35,589 nucleotides of DNA from assembly GCA_009929265.1 (NCBI GenBank), contig SAAU01000009.1, forward strand, positions 1 through 35,589. Reading direction: 5' to 3'. Position numbers and translations under genes: made by a program. Source of the DNA: Alphaproteobacteria bacterium. GTDB taxonomy: Bacteria > Pseudomonadota > Alphaproteobacteria > CASFRQ01 > SAAU01. Of the stretch, positions 22,609-34,527 are shown piece after piece (the first letter of the stretch is position 1; each line of letters starts with the position of its first letter). Below the pieces are notes generated by a model. It saw nothing but the letters and a program-made list of their open reading frames with translations, ran no database searches and was not told the DNA's origin.

Positions 22609-25600
22609 TTACGCTTCTGACACTTCTTCAACAGGACACGCAATCGTAGGTTCTAAGAAATCAGAAGTTTGATCTTCAATCTCTTTATCCTTCTCTGCGG
22701 CCTTCACACGAAGACGGTTGATAAGAGCCCCTGTTCCGGCTGGGATTAAACGCCCAACAATCACATTTTCCTTTAAGCCCATCAAAGAGTCTTTCTTACC
22801 TTCAACAGCAGCCTCTGTTAAGACACGTGTTGTTTCTTGGAAGGAAGCGGCCGAAATGAATGAATGCGTTTGAAGAGATGCTTTTGTAATCCCAAGTAAA
22901 ACTGGAATTGTTTCAGCAGGTTCTCCGCCATTTGCAATCGTTCTTTCGTTTTCTTTTTCAAGATCCACATGATCGAGTTGTTCCCCAATAAGGAGCGTTG
23001 TATCTTTTGGAGCAATGACTTCAACTTTTTGCATCATTTGACGAACAATCACTTCGATATGCTTATCATTGATACGAACCCCTTGTAAACGGTAAACAGC
23101 TTGAATTTCTTTGACCAAATAGTGAGCCAAGGCTTCAACGCCAAGAATTCGTAAAATATCATGAGGAACCATTGGTCCATCAATAATGATTTCACCTTTT
23201 TCAATAAGATCGCCTTCATGAACAGCAATTGTTTTTCCTTTTGGAATTAAATATTCAACTGTTTGATCATTTTCTCCAACGATAACAACCCGACGTTTTG
23301 CTTTATAATCTTTTCCGTATTCAATACGTCCAGAAATTTCGGCAATAATAGCCCCTTCCTTAGGACGACGAGCTTCAAAGAGTTCCGCAACACGAGGCAA
23401 ACCACCTGTAATATCCTTTGTCTTAGAGCTTTCACGAGGAATACGAGCCAACGTATCCCCATTTTTAACTTCAGCCCCATTTTCAACGGAAACAACAGAA
23501 TCAATAGAGAGATAGTAAACAGCCTCGGCTCCATTTGTAAAGGTGACCGTTTCGCCATTTTCATCAATCAATCTGATGTGAGGCTTACGTTCAGCGCCTT
23601 TAGCTGTTTGCTTCCAATCAATAATAACCATGGAAGACAACCCTGTAGCTTCATCAGTGACCTGACGCATTGTTTCCCCTTCGACCAAATCAACAAAGGC
23701 AACACGCCCTGATTTATCGGCCAAAATAGGCATCGTATATGGATCCCAAGAAGCAATTTGTTCTCCTTTAAGGATAGCTTGGCCATCTTTAACTTTCAAA
23801 ATAGCCCCATAAGGCAATCTATGCCGTGCTTTTTCACGTCCCGATCCGTCAATTAAGGACACATCACATTTACGTGAAAGAACAATGGTTTCGCCTTGAG
23901 AATTGACAATCGTATTGGCGTTCATCAAACGGATTTTAGCATCAAAGACAGCTTCAATACTGGATTGTTCAGCCCCTCTTTGCGCCACACCACCGATATG
24001 GAACGTTCTCATCGTCAACTGTGTTCCAGGTTCACCAATGGATTGTGCGGCCATAACACCAACGGCTTCGCCCATTCCAATTGGATTTCCATTTGCCAAG
24101 TTTCGACCATAACATTTAGCACAAATTCCTTGCTTGCACTTACATGTCAAAACGGAACGAATCTTAACGCTTTCAACACCAGCTTTATCAATAATAGCGA
24201 CATCATTTTCATCAATCAAGCGTCCGCTTTCAATTAAAACATTGCCGTCTTTATCTTTGATATCTTCTGCAGCTGTCCGACCTAAAATTCTTTCCCCAGT
24301 TGTTGCAATAACATCGCCCCCTTCAATAATTGGACGAATTGTAATGCCATCATCGGTTCCACAATCTTCTTCAGTGATGATAACGTCTTGCGCCACATCA
24401 ACCAAACGCCGTGTTAAGTATCCAGAATTTGCCGTCTTCATAGCTGTATCTGCTAACCCTTTACGAGCCCCATGGGTAGAGTTAAAGTATTCCATCACCG
24501 TCAAACCTTCTTTAAAGTTTGAGATAATAGGTGTTTCAATAATTTCCCCATTTGGCTTGGCCATCAAACCACGCATTCCTGCAACCTGTTTCATCTGAGC
24601 GGCAGAACCACGAGCCCCAGAGTGAGCCATCATATAAACAGAGTTAACAAGCTTTCCTTTTTCAACCTTTGAAATTTCTTTCATCATGGCGTCAGCAACA
24701 GCATCCGTACATGTTGACCAGCTATCAATAACTTTGTTGTATTTTTCACCCTTTGTAATCAACCCATCTTGGTATTGACGTTCAAATTCGCGCACTTTAA
24801 CTTCGGTATCCTTGACCAATTTTTCCTTTTCTTTTGGAACAATCAAGTCATCTTTACCAAAGGAAATTCCAGATTTAGCAGCTTCCTTAAAGCCTGTAGA
24901 CATAATCTTATCTGTAAAGATACACGTCGTTTTAGGCCCACAGAAACGGTAAACAATATCAATAATTTCAGCAACTTCCTTCTTCCGAAGCAATCTGTTG
25001 AATAAGCTAAACGGAATGTTTGGATCATCTGGTAAAATTTGGGAAAGTTTAACCCGTCCAGGTGTTGTATCCACAACCCGTGTCACTTTCTTTCCATCTT
25101 CATAGAAAGTCATTCTTACTTTAACTTTAGATTGGAGCGTCACTAATTTTTCGAACAAAGCATATTCAACTTCGGCAATATTCCCGAAAATCATTCCTTC
25201 GCCCTTTTCGCCATCCAAAGCCAATGTCATATAGTAAACACCTAAGATCATATCTTGAGAAGGAACAATAATAGGCTTCCCACTTGCAGGGGAAAGAATA
25301 TTATTTGTTGACATCATCAACACACGAGCTTCCATTTGGGCTTCAATAGAAAGAGGAACGTGAACAGCCATCTGATCCCCATCAAAGTCAGCGTTAAACG
25401 CAGGACAGGCAAGCGGATGAAGTTGAATAGCTTTTCCTTCAACAAGGATAGGTTCAAAAGCTTGAATCCCAAGTCTATGAAGTGTTGGAGCACGGTTCAA
25501 AAGAACTGGATGTTCGCGGATAACTTCTGAAAGGATATCCCAAACTTCTGGTTTTTCTTTTTCAACCATTTTCTTGGCCGCTTTAATTGTTGTGGCCATT

Positions 25601-26772
25601 CCTCTAGCTTCAAGCTTTGAGTAAATGAAAGGCTTAAATAATTCTAAGGCCATTCTTTTTGGCAACCCACATTGATGAAGCATCAATTCTGGTCCCACGG
25701 TAATCACAGAACGTCCAGAATAATCAACCCGTTTTCCGAGCAAGTTTTGTCTGAAACGACCTTGTTTCCCTTTAAGCATATCAGCCAAAGATTTAAGAGG
25801 ACGTTTATTTGTCCCCAAAATAGCTCTGCCCCCTCTGCCATTATCAAATAAGGCGTCAACAGATTCTTGAAGCATTCTTTTTTCATTGCGAACAATGATA
25901 TCAGGCGCTCTCAATTCCAAAAGTCTTTTCAAACGATTGTTTCTGTTAATCACACGACGATATAAATCATTCAAATCAGAAGTTGCAAATCGGCCACCAT
26001 CTAATGGAACCAAAGGACGAAGTTCTGGAGGAATCACAGGAATAACATCCATAACCATCCATTCTGGTTTTGATCCAGAGTCCATAAATGCTTCAACGAG
26101 TTTTAATCTTTTAATAATTTTTTTACGTTTTGCTTCTGATTTAGTGCTTTGAAGTTCGGCTCTTAATGTTGCGGATTCTTTTTCCAAATCCATTTGACTT
26201 AAAAGTTCTTTTAAGGTTTCTGCCCCAATTCCTGCACGGAAAGCATCTTCCCCATATTCTTCAAGCGCTTGTTGATATTGGTCATCTGTCAACAAATCAT
26301 ATTGCTTTAATGGTGTTAAACCAGGTTCAATTACCATATATCTTTCAAAGTAAAGAACAGCTTCCAAATTTTTTAATGTAATATCAAGAAGAGTTCCAAT
26401 TCGACTAGGTAAAGATTTTAAAAACCAAATGTGAGCAACAGGAGCAGCCAAATCAATGTGTCCCATTCTTTCACGACGCACCTTAGAAAGAGTGACTTCA
26501 ACGCCACATTTTTCACAAGTGATTCCTCTGTACTTCATTCTCTTATATTTACCGCATAAGCATTCGTAGTCCTTAATTGGTCCGAAAATCTTAGCACAAA
26601 ACAGCCCATCTTTTTCAGGCTTAAAGGTTCTGTAGTTGATGGTTTCAGGTTTTTTAACTTCTCCATAAGACCAGGATCTAATCTTTTCAGGAGATGCAAT
26701 TGAAATCCGAATATCATCAAAAGATTGGACACTTGGTCCCATTCCATTCAACACTTTTACAAGTTCGTTCAT
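22609..26772 (-). CDS. rpoC: RNA polymerase subunit beta' (RpoC)
   Basis: 1387 residues, the full length expected for Alphaproteobacteria. The first zinc site is [20 protein letters not shown] (about 71-90). The catalytic magnesium site NADFDGDQM is intact near 460. The second zinc site uses a Cys in EEDCGTDDG and the group [13 protein letters not shown] (about 805-890). The trigger-loop region follows with [28 protein letters not shown] precedes the ATG, 51 bases after rpoB. It forms, with RpoB, the active-site cleft of RNA polymerase. A terminator follows directly. Confidence 0.99.
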   Translation of the reverse strand: MNELVKVLNGMGPSVQSFDDIRISIASPEKIRSWSYGEVKKPETINYRTFKPEKDGLFCAKIFGPIKDYECLCGKYKRMKYRGITCEKCGVEVTLSKVRRERMGHIDLAAPVAHIWFLKSLPSRIGTLLDITLKNLEAVLYFERYMVIEPGLTPLKQYDLLTDDQYQQALEEYGEDAFRAGIGAETLKELLSQMDLEKESATLRAELQSTKSEAKRKKIIKRLKLVEAFMDSGSKPEWMVMDVIPVIPPELRPLVPLDGGRFATSDLNDLYRRVINRNNRLKRLLELRAPDIIVRNEKRMLQESVDALFDNGRGGRAILGTNKRPLKSLADMLKGKQGRFRQNLLGKRVDYSGRSVITVGPELMLHQCGLPKRMALELFKPFIYSKLEARGMATTIKAAKKMVEKEKPEVWDILSEVIREHPVLLNRAPTLHRLGIQAFEPILVEGKAIQLHPLACPAFNADFDGDQMAVHVPLSIEAQMEARVLMMSTNNILSPASGKPIIVPSQDMILGVYYMTLALDGEKGEGMIFGNIAEVEYALFEKLVTLQSKVKVRMTFYEDGKKVTRVVDTTPGRVKLSQILPDDPNIPFSLFNRLLRKKEVAEIIDIVYRFCGPKTTCIFTDKIMSTGFKEAAKSGISFGKDDLIVPKEKEKLVKDTEVKVREFERQYQDGLITKGEKYNKVIDSWSTCTDAVADAMMKEISKVEKGKLVNSVYMMAHSGARGSAAQMKQVAGMRGLMAKPNGEIIETPIISNFKEGLTVMEYFNSTHGARKGLADTAMKTANSGYLTRRLVDVAQDVIITEEDCGTDDGITIRPIIEGGDVIATTGERILGRTAAEDIKDKDGNVLIESGRLIDENDVAIIDKAGVESVKIRSVLTCKCKQGICAKCYGRNLANGNPIGMGEAVGVMAAQSIGEPGTQLTMRTFHIGGVAQRGAEQSSIEAVFDAKIRLMNANTIVNSQGETIVLSRKCDVSLIDGSGREKARHRLPYGAILKVKDGQAILKGEQIASWDPYTMPILADKSGRVAFVDLVEGETMRQVTDEATGLSSMVIIDWKQTAKGAERKPHIRLIDENGETVTFTNGAEAVYYLSIDSVVSVENGAEVKNGDTLARIPRESSKTKDITGGLPRVAELFEARRPKEGAIIAEISGRIEYGKDYKAKRRVVIVGENDQTVEYLIPKGKTIAVHEGDLIEKGEIIIDGPMVPHDILRILGVEALAHYLVKEIQAVYRLQGVRINDKHIEVIVRQMMQKVEVIAPKDTTLLIGEQLDHVDLEKENERTIANGGEPAETIPVLLGITKASLQTHSFISAASFQETTRVLTEAAVEGKKDSLMGLKENVIVGRLIPAGTGALINRLRVKAAEKDKEIEDQTSDFLEPTIACPVEEVSEA

Positions 26773-26823
26773 ATTTTTTGCCCCTTAAATTATGCTTGAA
26801 AGGGGGAAGGATTTCCCCTCCCC

Positions 26824-29800
26824 TTAATTTTCCTTCTGATTAAGTTCAACATCCAACCCTAACGATCTCATTTCTTTGATAAGAACGTTAAAGGATTCTG
26901 GAATACCTGCTTCAATATTATCATCTCCACGAACAATAGATTCATACATCTTTGTTCTTCCAGAAACGTCATCTGACTTAACAGTCAACATTTCTTGCAA
27001 GGTATAGGCTGCGCCATAAGCTTCCAAAGCCCAAACTTCCATTTCCCCGAAACGCTGTCCACCAAATTGAGCCTTTCCTCCAAGAGGTTGTTGTGTCACC
27101 AATGAGTAAGGACCAATAGAACGTGCGTGGATTTTTTCATCGACTAAGTGATGCAACTTAAGCATATAAATAAACCCAATTGTCACAGGTCTATCGAAAG
27201 GTTCCCCAGTCCGTCCATCATAAAGGATTTCTTGACCAGAAGGACTTAAATCAGCTTTTTCAAGCCAGTTTGTAATGTCTTTATCTCTTGCTCCATCGAA
27301 AACAGGTGTTGCAATTGGAACACCCAACTTCAAATTTTGAGCCATTTCGATAAGTTCACTATCACTTAAAGATTCAATGTCTTCTTTGTAAACATCTTTT
27401 CCATAAACAGATTCCAACATAGATTTCAAATCATCCATTGTCTTTTTTTCTGCTCTGATTTGCTTAACTGTTTCGGTGATTTTATCCCCTAATCCACGGC
27501 AAGCATACCCCAAATGAGTTTCCAAAATCTGCCCTAAATTCATCCGAGAAGGCACCCCAAGAGGATTCAAAACGATATCCATTGGTGTTCCATCTTCCGT
27601 ATAAGGCATATCTTCAATTGGAAGAATCCGTGAAACAACACCTTTGTTTCCGTGACGTCCCGCCATTTTGTCACCCGGTTGTAATTTCCGTTTAACGGCT
27701 AAGAAAACCTTAATTGTTTTCAAAACGCCTGGCAACATTTCATCGCCTTCTTGTAATTTTGAAACTCTGTTTTCAAATTTGGCTAAAAGCTTTTTCTCAT
27801 CTGCATTCATTCGTGCTGTCATTTGTTCAATGAGGTTCATCACCTCATCGTTATCAACAGCAATTTCTCTGTAAGAAGCAACTGGAACGTTTTCAAAATC
27901 TTTTTCTTTCAAAACAGTTCCTTGAGCCACAATCTCGCCGCCAGAAACCGTTTGACCGATTAAAAGGTCTTTCACTCGTTTGTAGTAGTTATTTCTTAAG
28001 ATCTTCTTCTCGTCATCTCTATCTTTTGCAAGTCTGTCAATTTCAGCTTGGTCGATAGAACGCGCTCTTTCGTCTTTTTCAATTCCACGACGTGAGAAAA
28101 TACGAACATCAACAACGGTCCCTTCTACTCCAGGAGGAACGCGCATAGAAGTATCGCGCACATCAGCGGCTTTTTCACCAAAGATAGCTCTTAACAATTT
28201 TTCTTCAGGTGTCATTGGAGATTCACCCTTAGGGGTCACTTTTCCAACCAAAATATCACCAGCTTTTACATCAGCTCCGACATATACAACGCCTGTTTCA
28301 TCCAATTGTTTTAAGGCTTCTTCCCCAACATTTGGAATATCTCTTGTGATTTCTTCTTGTCCAAGTTTTGTATCCCGCGCCATGACTTCAAATTCTTCAA
28401 TATGAATAGAAGAGAAGACATCTTGAGCCACAACTTTTTCAGAAATCAAAATGGAATCTTCGTAGTTATATCCATTCCAAGGCATAAAGGCCACCAAGAC
28501 ATTCCGTCCCAAAGCCAATTCACCCATTTCCGTTGCAGCACCATCTGCGATCACATCGCCTTTAACAACTGTATCTCCCACTTTTACCAAAGGTTTTTGG
28601 TTAATACATGTGTTTTGGTTTGACCGTTGGAATTTTTGAAGCGTGTAAATATCAACAGGAGAAGAAGACGCCGAAACATCTTCCGTTGCGCCAATAACAA
28701 TACGCGTTGCGTCAACTTGTTGAACAACCCCAGCGCGTTCTGCCAAAACAGCCGCCCCAGAATCTTGGGCTACAACAGCTTCCATCCCTGTCCCAACGAG
28801 TGGCGCTTGAGGATGAAGAAGTGGAACCCCTTGTCGTTGCATGTTAGAGCCCATCAAAGCACGGTTCGCATCATCGTTTTCTAAGAATGGAATTAACGCG
28901 GCGGCAACAGAAACCAACTGACGTGGAGAAACATCCATATAATCGATTTCTTCAGGTAAAGACATAACAGCCTCCCCTGCACAACGCGCTGACACTAAAT
29001 CAGCCTTAAAATGTCCTTTAGAATCGATTAAAGCATTCGCCTGAGCAATTGTATGACTGGCTTCTTCCATCGCAGACATATAAACAACATCTTTTGTCAC
29101 TTTTCCATCAATAACTTTACGATAAGGTGTTTCGATAAATCCATATTTATTGATACGGGCGTAAGAGGCCAAAGAGTTAATCAACCCAATGTTTTGACCT
29201 TCAGGTGTTTCAATCGGACAAATACGACCATAATGTGTTGGATGAACGTCTCGAACTTCAAAGCCAGCTCTTTCACGTGTCAATCCACCAGGCCCTAAAG
29301 CTGATAAACGACGCTTATGTGTAATTTCTGAAAGTGGGTTTGTCTGATCCATAAATTGAGAAAGCTGAGATCCGGCAAAGAATTCACGAATAGCCCCTAC
29401 AATTGGTTTTGCATTGATTAAATCGTGAGGCATAATGCTGTCGATATCAACTGAACTCATTCTTTCACGAATAGCTCTTTCCATCCGAAGCAATCCAATA
29501 CGGTATTGATTTTCCATCAATTCCCCAACGGAACGCACACGACGGTTGCCAAGGTTATCAATATCATCAATTTCGCCTCGACCTTCTTTAAGGTTCACAA
29601 GCTCTTTAACGATAGCCAAAATATCTTCTCTTCTTAAGACACGAACACTATCAGGAACTTCCTCAGAGGAAAAGCCCAATCTGGCGTTCATTTTAACCCG
29701 ACCAACATCGGATAAGTCATATCTATCACTTGAGAAAAACATCCCTTGGAATAATCTATCTGCTGTATCAACGGTAGGAGGTTCACCTGGGCGCATAATC

Positions 29801-31014
29801 TTATAAATATCAATTAACCCGTCTTCACGTGTTGTGTTCTTATCAGCGGCAATCGTATTTCTGACGTAAGGACCGACATTCACATAATCAATATTCAAAA
29901 GAGATAAGGTTTTGAGCTTCAATGTCTCAATTTGTTCCATAAGCTCTTCTGTGATTTCGTCGCCAGCTTCTAAAACGATTTCCCCAGTATGTTCATCAAT
30001 AATATCTTCTGCGCTGAACATCCCTGTGATTCTTTCTGTAGAGAAGCGAACTTCTTTAACCCCATCTTTTTGAAGTTTGACGGCTTTTCCAACGGACATT
30101 TTCCGTCCGGCAGGCGCAAGAACTTCACCAGATTTGGCATCAATCAAGTCTTCTTCTAATTTGATTCCTTTATAATGAGCTGGAATAAATTCTGTTTTCC
30201 ATCCCTTTTTATCCTTCGTTAAAGAAATTTTTTCGTAGAAATAGTTAAGAAGGTCTTCTTTACTCATCCCGAAAATCTCTGACATTGGAAGCTCTTCATT
30301 TTTATCCAAAGCTTCTTGTCTTTTCTTTGCCGTTTCGTCATTGTCTAATGCATAAAGGAAAGAGGAAAGAGGAAGTTTACGACGTCTGTCAATACGGACA
30401 TACATTAAATCTTTAGCATCAAACTCAAAATCGACCCAAGACCCACGATAAGGAATAATTCTTGCAGAGAATAAATATTTCCCTGAAGAATGTGTTTTTC
30501 CGCCATCATGATCAAAGAAAACACCTGGAGATCTATGCATTTGTGAAACAACAACACGTTCAGTTCCATTTACAATAAATGTCCCCGTGCGTGTCATCAT
30601 TGGTAAATCACCCATGTAAACATCTTGTTCTTTAATATCGCGAATAGAACGTGCTTGAGTTTCCTCATCAATGTCCCAAACGACAAGACGTAATGTCACA
30701 CGAACCGGGGCTGCATAAGTCAACCCCCGCTTCATGCATTCATCAACATCAAACTTAGGTTCATCAAGTTCATATTTAACAAATTCCAAATCCCCGCGAG
30801 ACGAAAAATCTTTAATCGGGAAGATGGATTTTAAGGCTTCTTGAAGTCCCGTTTCTGTTCTTTTATTAAACAGGACATCTTTTTGTAAAAACTGACTGTA
30901 GGAACTCTTTTGAACTTCAATCAAATTTGGCATTTCAGCCACTTCAGGGATTCTGCTAAAACTCTTTCTAATCCTTTTGCGTTTGATAAAAGACTTCATC
31001 TTTGTCATGGACAT
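26824..31014 (-). CDS. rpoB: RNA polymerase subunit beta (RpoB)
   Basis: 1396 residues. Typical blocks are present from the N-terminal protrusion ([18 protein letters not shown]) to the C-terminal clamp ([20 protein letters not shown]). The rifampicin region near 545-575 reads [20 protein letters not shown], with the Asp, His and Ser positions linked to resistance all in the sensitive form; compared with E. coli only Asn518 is Thr and Ile530 is Leu. Active-site parts [15 protein letters not shown] (lower: [15 protein letters not shown]) are intact. Two in-frame ATG codons (31014, 31008) are possible starts; GGAAGGG precedes both. It is transcribed from the rplJL side through a spacer with three hairpins. 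Confidence 0.99.
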   Translation of the reverse strand: MSMTKMKSFIKRKRIRKSFSRIPEVAEMPNLIEVQKSSYSQFLQKDVLFNKRTETGLQEALKSIFPIKDFSSRGDLEFVKYELDEPKFDVDECMKRGLTYAAPVRVTLRLVVWDIDEETQARSIRDIKEQDVYMGDLPMMTRTGTFIVNGTERVVVSQMHRSPGVFFDHDGGKTHSSGKYLFSARIIPYRGSWVDFEFDAKDLMYVRIDRRRKLPLSSFLYALDNDETAKKRQEALDKNEELPMSEIFGMSKEDLLNYFYEKISLTKDKKGWKTEFIPAHYKGIKLEEDLIDAKSGEVLAPAGRKMSVGKAVKLQKDGVKEVRFSTERITGMFSAEDIIDEHTGEIVLEAGDEITEELMEQIETLKLKTLSLLNIDYVNVGPYVRNTIAADKNTTREDGLIDIYKIMRPGEPPTVDTADRLFQGMFFSSDRYDLSDVGRVKMNARLGFSSEEVPDSVRVLRREDILAIVKELVNLKEGRGEIDDIDNLGNRRVRSVGELMENQYRIGLLRMERAIRERMSSVDIDSIMPHDLINAKPIVGAIREFFAGSQLSQFMDQTNPLSEITHKRRLSALGPGGLTRERAGFEVRDVHPTHYGRICPIETPEGQNIGLINSLASYARINKYGFIETPYRKVIDGKVTKDVVYMSAMEEASHTIAQANALIDSKGHFKADLVSARCAGEAVMSLPEEIDYMDVSPRQLVSVAAALIPFLENDDANRALMGSNMQRQGVPLLHPQAPLVGTGMEAVVAQDSGAAVLAERAGVVQQVDATRIVIGATEDVSASSSPVDIYTLQKFQRSNQNTCINQKPLVKVGDTVVKGDVIADGAATEMGELALGRNVLVAFMPWNGYNYEDSILISEKVVAQDVFSSIHIEEFEVMARDTKLGQEEITRDIPNVGEEALKQLDETGVVYVGADVKAGDILVGKVTPKGESPMTPEEKLLRAIFGEKAADVRDTSMRVPPGVEGTVVDVRIFSRRGIEKDERARSIDQAEIDRLAKDRDDEKKILRNNYYKRVKDLLIGQTVSGGEIVAQGTVLKEKDFENVPVASYREIAVDNDEVMNLIEQMTARMNADEKKLLAKFENRVSKLQEGDEMLPGVLKTIKVFLAVKRKLQPGDKMAGRHGNKGVVSRILPIEDMPYTEDGTPMDIVLNPLGVPSRMNLGQILETHLGYACRGLGDKITETVKQIRAEKKTMDDLKSMLESVYGKDVYKEDIESLSDSELIEMAQNLKLGVPIATPVFDGARDKDITNWLEKADLSPSGQEILYDGRTGEPFDRPVTIGFIYMLKLHHLVDEKIHARSIGPYSLVTQQPLGGKAQFGGQRFGEMEVWALEAYGAAYTLQEMLTVKSDDVSGRTKMYESIVRGDDNIEAGIPESFNVLIKEMRSLGLDVELNQKEN

Positions 31015-31047
31015 TGCCCTTCCTTTTTCCTCTTACTTACTACAAAA

Positions 31048-31140
31048 GCTCACTTAAAAAATGAGCGATTTTATAGCCCAAAATAGGCTATCTTTATAAA
31101 CCACTTTAAGGTCAAGGGAGTAATTCATCCCTCGACCCTT
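31048..31140 (-). promoter_or_regulatory. Three hairpins in the rplL-rpoB spacer (attenuator or processing site)
   Basis: Read on the minus strand: hairpin 1 at 31108-31140 (AAGG-GTCGAGGGA / TCCCTTGACCTT, one bulged base); hairpin 2 at 31073-31091 (ATAGCC / GGCTAT); hairpin 3 at 31048-31066 (GCTCATTT / AAGTGAGC) followed by a short TTTT. In enterobacteria the same spacer holds an attenuator and an RNase III site that reduce rpoBC expression relative to rplJL; the position here supports the same use, though the structures are not the same sequence. Confidence 0.6.
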
Positions 31141-31160
31141 AAATGGTTCCAACTTAGAGC

Positions 31161-31532
31161 TTATTGCAATTCAACTGTTGCACCAGCTTCTTCGAGTTGT
31201 TTTTTAATTTTTTCAGCTTCGTCTTTGCTGATACCTTCTTTAACAGCTTTAGGTGCAGATTCAACGAGATCTTTAGCTTCTTTTAAGCCCAATGCTGTGA
31301 TAGCACGAACTTCTTTGATGACGTTGATCTTGCTTGAACCAGCAGCTTGAAGAATAACGTTGAATTCTGTTTTTTCTTCAGCAGCGGCAGCACCGGCAGC
31401 AGGAGCAGCGGCAACTGCAACTGGAGCAGCAGCAGAAACGCCCCATTTTTCTTCTAACATTTTTGATAATTCAGCAGCTTCTAAAACTGTGAGTGTAGAT
31501 AATTCTTCTACGATTTTGACTAAATCAGCCAT
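31161..31532 (-). CDS. rplL: 50S ribosomal protein L7/L12
   Basis: 123 residues. The N-terminal dimerisation/L10-binding helices ([20 protein letters not shown]), the Ala/Pro/Gly-rich hinge (about 34-53) and the C-terminal factor-binding domain ([35 protein letters not shown]) are all in place. It forms the mobile stalk that recruits elongation factors to the ribosome. It is encoded 73 bases after rplJ, with which it forms the L10-(L12)n complex and shares regulation. AGGAGA precedes the ATG. Confidence 0.99.
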   Translation of the reverse strand: MADLVKIVEELSTLTVLEAAELSKMLEEKWGVSAAAPVAVAAAPAAGAAAAEEKTEFNVILQAAGSSKINVIKEVRAITALGLKEAKDLVESAPKAVKEGISKDEAEKIKKQLEEAGATVELQ

Positions 31533-31605
31533 TATAATTTCTCCTAAAATAATATTGTTATCAATTAAAGCCTATCGCTAGGCGATTATACGTTGTATCC
31601 AACTC

Positions 31606-32112
31606 TTATTTTGCACTGTAGGCTTGCACCACGCGAGCAACTTGACCCGCAGGAGCTTGAACCACACGAGCAATCCTTGAAGCAGGAGCTTGAAGCACTC
31701 CCAAAATTTTTGCTTGAAGTTCTGGAAGAGATGGTAAGGAAGCTAAGACTTTTAATTCATCTACAGTAAGCTTCTTTCCGCCCATTACAGCGCCAACAAG
31801 TTCAAATTTATCGTTACCCTTTGCAAATTCCACTAAAGCTTTAGAAACGCCGACAGGTTCTTTTGCATAAGCAACACCTGTAGGACCAGTCATTAAGCTT
31901 GCGAGTTCTTCACAAGGAGTCCCGGCAAGAGCTAGACGAGTTAAACGGTTTTTCGTGATCTTATAACTTGCACCGTTTTCGCGAACTTTATTTCTCAATT
32001 CAGTCGTTTCAGCTACTGTAAGACCTTTATTCAAAGTCACAACAACCAATTCATTTTCCTTGAAAACATCAGTCAACGTGGCGACAAGTTTTTCTTTTTC
32101 TGTCCGTTTCAC
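31606..32112 (-). CDS. rplJ: 50S ribosomal protein L10
   Basis: 168 residues. The start codon is GTG (32110-32112), with GGAAG about 7 bases upstream; the family start KRTEKEKLVATLTDVFKENE fits. Recognisable parts: VTLNKGLTVAETTELRNKVR, YKITKNRLTRLAL, LMTGPTGVAYA, and a C-terminal helix that binds L12 dimers (LQAPASRIARVVQAPAGQVA, with an internal repeat). L10 is the base of the stalk and the translational repressor of its own operon through the leader directly upstream. Confidence 0.98.
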   Translation of the reverse strand: MKRTEKEKLVATLTDVFKENELVVVTLNKGLTVAETTELRNKVRENGASYKITKNRLTRLALAGTPCEELASLMTGPTGVAYAKEPVGVSKALVEFAKGNDKFELVGAVMGGKKLTVDELKVLASLPSLPELQAKILGVLQAPASRIARVVQAPAGQVARVVQAYSAK

Positions 32113-32189
32113 GTTTGTCTTCCCTTCATTTATTTAAGGCAGATTGCCTTCGTTTAATAAACGAGATATCTCTTAAAAAAACTTTCTCA

Positions 32190-32337
32190 AAATATCTCAC
32201 CTAAAACCTGCCCAGTCATGATAACAACTTGTCTATGTCGGCGGACGTTATGTCCTTTAAATCCTAAAATAAGACACCTACAGTCTTGGACAGGAATTCT
32301 TTTTAGAAGCTCTCCTCTCTTTTGAAAAAAGAGCTTC
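32190..32337 (-). ncRNA. L10-type ribosomal protein leader (autoregulatory 5' element)
   Basis: The 234-base rplA-rplJ gap holds, on the minus strand, CCTGTCCAAGACTGTAGGTG (centred near 32285), then GGACATAACGTCC and GCCGACATAGACAAG. The 'CAAGACTG.AGGTG ... TAGAC' succession is what I expect of alphaproteobacterial L10 leaders, where L10-L12 binds a kink-turn and represses translation. Upstream, 32306-32337 forms GAAGCTC/GAGCTTC, a separate hairpin just after rplA. Boundaries are approximate. Confidence 0.6.
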
Positions 32338-32346
32338 CGAAATCTT

Positions 32347-33045
32347 TTATCCTTCTGTCACAGAAGAAAGAGCAACATGCACCCCAACTCCTTGAGTAGA
32401 AGAGATCGTAACTTTTTTTAAGTAGTTTCCTTTTAACCCTTGAGGCTTTGCTCTTAAAATAGCTTGAACAAAAGCTGCAATATTTTCTTTTAACTGTTCG
32501 TTTGAGAAACTTGCTTTTCCAACACCAGCGTGCACAATTCCATTGCTTTCAACGCGGTATTGAACTTGGCCACCTTTAGCGGCTTTAACAGCTTGTTCAA
32601 CATCCATTGTGACTGTTCCCAATTTTGGGTTAGGCATCAAACCTTTTGGTCCCAAAATTTTACCAATACGACCGACAATTCCCATCATATCAGGTGTTGC
32701 AATACATCTGTCAAAGTTGATGTTGCCGTTCATAATGTCATTCATTAAATCTTCATCACCGACAATATCTGCCCCAGCTTTTTCAGCTTCTTCCTTCTTA
32801 GGTCCTTTAGCAAAAACAGCAACCTTTAAAGTTTTTCCTGTTCCGTTTGGTAAAGAAATAGCCCCACGAACGAGTTGATCTGTTCTTTTTGGGTCAACCC
32901 CTAAGTTAATAGAAATTTCAACAGTTTCATCAAACTTGGCTGTAGCCCCTTGTTTTACAAGCTTCACAGCATCTTCGAGCGAATAAAGAGTGTTTTTATC
33001 AACGCCTTTATAAGCTTCTTTTAATCTTTTTCCTTGAAAAGCCAT
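32347..33045 (-). CDS. rplA: 50S ribosomal protein L1
   Basis: 232 residues, normal for L1. Key stretches: [55 protein letters not shown] and [17 protein letters not shown]. It builds the L1 stalk at the E-site and represses the rplKA operon by binding its leader. It starts 4 bases after the rplK stop, with GGAG taken from the end of rplK, so translation is coupled. Confidence 0.99.
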   Translation of the reverse strand: MAFQGKRLKEAYKGVDKNTLYSLEDAVKLVKQGATAKFDETVEISINLGVDPKRTDQLVRGAISLPNGTGKTLKVAVFAKGPKKEEAEKAGADIVGDEDLMNDIMNGNINFDRCIATPDMMGIVGRIGKILGPKGLMPNPKLGTVTMDVEQAVKAAKGGQVQYRVESNGIVHAGVGKASFSNEQLKENIAAFVQAILRAKPQGLKGNYLKKVTISSTQGVGVHVALSSVTEG

Positions 33046-33049
33046 TTTC

Positions 33050-33478
33050 TTACTCCACTACCTCAAGACCCATAGATCTTGCTTGACCTGCAACCATTTT
33101 TTCAGCAGCTTCAACACGAGCGCAATTTAGATCTGGCATCTTTTTGGTTGCAATTTCATTGACTTGAGCTTTCGTCACAGACCCAGCTTTTGACTTTCCT
33201 GGTTCTTTTGAAGCCTTTGCCACCCCAGCTGCTTTTTTAAGAAAGTAGCTAACAGGAGGAAGCTTTGTTTCAAAAGAAAAGGACTTATCTGAATAAGCTG
33301 TAATAACAACAGGAATAGGCATCCCTGCTTCCATTTCTTGAGTCTTTGCGTTAAAAGCTTTACAAAAATCCATAATATTCAACCCTCTTTGCCCTAAAGC
33401 AGGACCAACAGGAGGAGAAGGATTAGCTTTCCCTGCAGGAATCTGCAGTTTAATATATCCTGAAATCTTTTTTGCCAT
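33050..33478 (-). CDS. rplK: 50S ribosomal protein L11
   Basis: 142 residues. The N-terminal domain has the family sequence [20 protein letters not shown] and [15 protein letters not shown]; the C-terminal rRNA-binding domain has [12 protein letters not shown] and ARSMGLEV. L11 binds the GTPase-associated centre of 23S rRNA and is the target area of thiostrepton and of the stringent response. An AAGAGG... site precedes the ATG. It is co-transcribed with rplA. Confidence 0.99.
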   Translation of the reverse strand: MAKKISGYIKLQIPAGKANPSPPVGPALGQRGLNIMDFCKAFNAKTQEMEAGMPIPVVITAYSDKSFSFETKLPPVSYFLKKAAGVAKASKEPGKSKAGSVTKAQVNEIATKKMPDLNCARVEAAEKMVAGQARSMGLEVVE

Positions 33479-33531
33479 TTTAATAACCTCTTTTTCTTAT
33501 AACAAAAAACCAACCTTTTTAACTTAAAGAA

Positions 33532-33567
33532 GTCCCGTGGTACGACATAGGCGTATCTTCCACGAAC
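33532..33567 (-). promoter_or_regulatory. Candidate L1-binding hairpin in the rplK leader
   Basis: On the minus strand GTTCGTGG and CCACGGGAC pair around an internal loop and an inner stem (GATA/TATGTC), 54 bases before the rplK start. L1 controls rplK-rplA translation by binding a helix with an internal loop that resembles its rRNA site; this hairpin is in the right place and has that general form. I cannot confirm the bases that L1 contacts. Confidence 0.45.
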
Positions 33568-33601
33568 TCATAAAGAATAGGAAGGATGGATATCCTCTTC
33601 T

Positions 33602-34129
33602 TTATATTTTTTCCACTTGAGTAAACTCAAGCTCAACTGGGGTTGCCCGACCAAAGATAGAAACAAGCACTTTTAATCTGGCTTTTTCTTCATCGACATC
33701 TTCAATCACACCAACGAAAGACGCAAAAGGCCCCTCGCTAACACGAACTTGCTCACCCACTTTAAAGGAAACAGCAGATTTTGGACGCGCTACACCTTCT
33801 TCCATCTGATGCAAAATTCTTTCTGCCTCAGAATCCGTAATTGGAGTAGGCTTTTTTCCGCCCAAGAATTGAGAAACTTTTGGTGTATGGCTAACCAAAT
33901 GCCATGTTTCATCCGTCATTTCCATTCTAATCAAAACATATCCTGGGAAAAATTTACGGCTAACCTGAACTTTTGTCCCTTTACGAACATCAATAACGTT
34001 CTCCATAGGAATAATAACTTGTTCAATTTTATCTTCCCATCCCTTCTTCGCAATCTGTTCTTTTAAAGAATCATTTACTCTTTTTTCGAAACCAGAATAT
34101 ACATGAAGAACATACCAACGCATTGCCAT
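33602..34129 (-). CDS. nusG: Transcription termination/antitermination protein NusG
   Basis: 175 residues. The NGN domain (MRWYVLHVYSGFEKRVNDSL; KFFPGYVLIRMEM) binds the polymerase clamp, and the C-terminal KOW domain (VGEQVRVSEGPFASFVGVIE) contacts Rho or ribosomal protein S10. It couples transcription to translation and supports Rho action. It lies 3 bases after secE, as in most bacteria. No extra insertion is seen. Confidence 0.99.
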   Translation of the reverse strand: MAMRWYVLHVYSGFEKRVNDSLKEQIAKKGWEDKIEQVIIPMENVIDVRKGTKVQVSRKFFPGYVLIRMEMTDETWHLVSHTPKVSQFLGGKKPTPITDSEAERILHQMEEGVARPKSAVSFKVGEQVRVSEGPFASFVGVIEDVDEEKARLKVLVSIFGRATPVELEFTQVEKI

Positions 34130-34132
34130 TGA

Positions 34133-34330
34133 CTATCTCCCAAGTCTTAAAATCATTTTAACAACAAACGCACAAATTTGATCGACAAACAAGAAAAAAA
34201 CAGACGCCAAAGCGACCATAACAATCACAACAAGAGCAACTTGAAAAATCTCTTTACGAGTCGGCCATGTGATCTTAGAAACCTCTTGCTTTACCTGACG
34301 AAAAAATTGAGCTGGAGTTGTTTTTAACAT
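34133..34330 (-). CDS. secE: Protein translocase subunit SecE
   Basis: 65 residues, the short single-helix form of SecE. The conserved amphipathic part QEVSKITWPTRKEIFQVALV precedes one membrane segment (about 30-55, VVIVMVALASVFFLFVDQI). It clamps the SecY channel in the inner membrane. It follows tRNA-Trp by 40 bases and precedes nusG by 3, the usual order, and is likely transcribed together with the tRNA. Confidence 0.97.
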   Translation of the reverse strand: MLKTTPAQFFRQVKQEVSKITWPTRKEIFQVALVVIVMVALASVFFLFVDQICAFVVKMILRLGR

Positions 34331-34370
34331 AAATAAAATCCTATTTTATAAACCATTTGCCGTTTTTTTA

Positions 34371-34446
34371 TGGCAGGGGCGATAGGAATCGAACCCACAG
34401 CCCTCGGTTTTGGAGACCGATGCTCTACCAATTGAGCTACACCCCT
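34371..34446 (-). tRNA. tRNA-Trp (CCA)
   Basis: A 76-base cloverleaf on the minus strand: acceptor AGGGGTG/CGCCCCT (one G-U), D-arm GCTC...GAGC, anticodon loop CTCCAAA (anticodon CCA), T-arm GTGGG-TTCGATT-CCTAT region with one mispair, discriminator G and an encoded CCA end. Placement directly before secE is the widespread bacterial arrangement. Confidence 0.96.
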
Positions 34447-34527
34447 TTCGTTCGAATCCCGCAGAAACAGTTAATTTCAAAGGATTCGTCATCCAAAGGT
34501 TCACGACAAAGAACCTAAAGACGAAGC

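Noticed and set aside
22609-31014. Many open frames antisense to rpoB and rpoC
   Set aside because: Shadows of two long, conserved genes; none has a ribosome binding site or protein-like sequence.
34449-34462. GTTCGAATCCCGC, like a tRNA T-arm, beside tRNA-Trp
   Set aside because: No acceptor, D- or anticodon arm fits around it on the plus strand; probably chance or a tRNA scrap.
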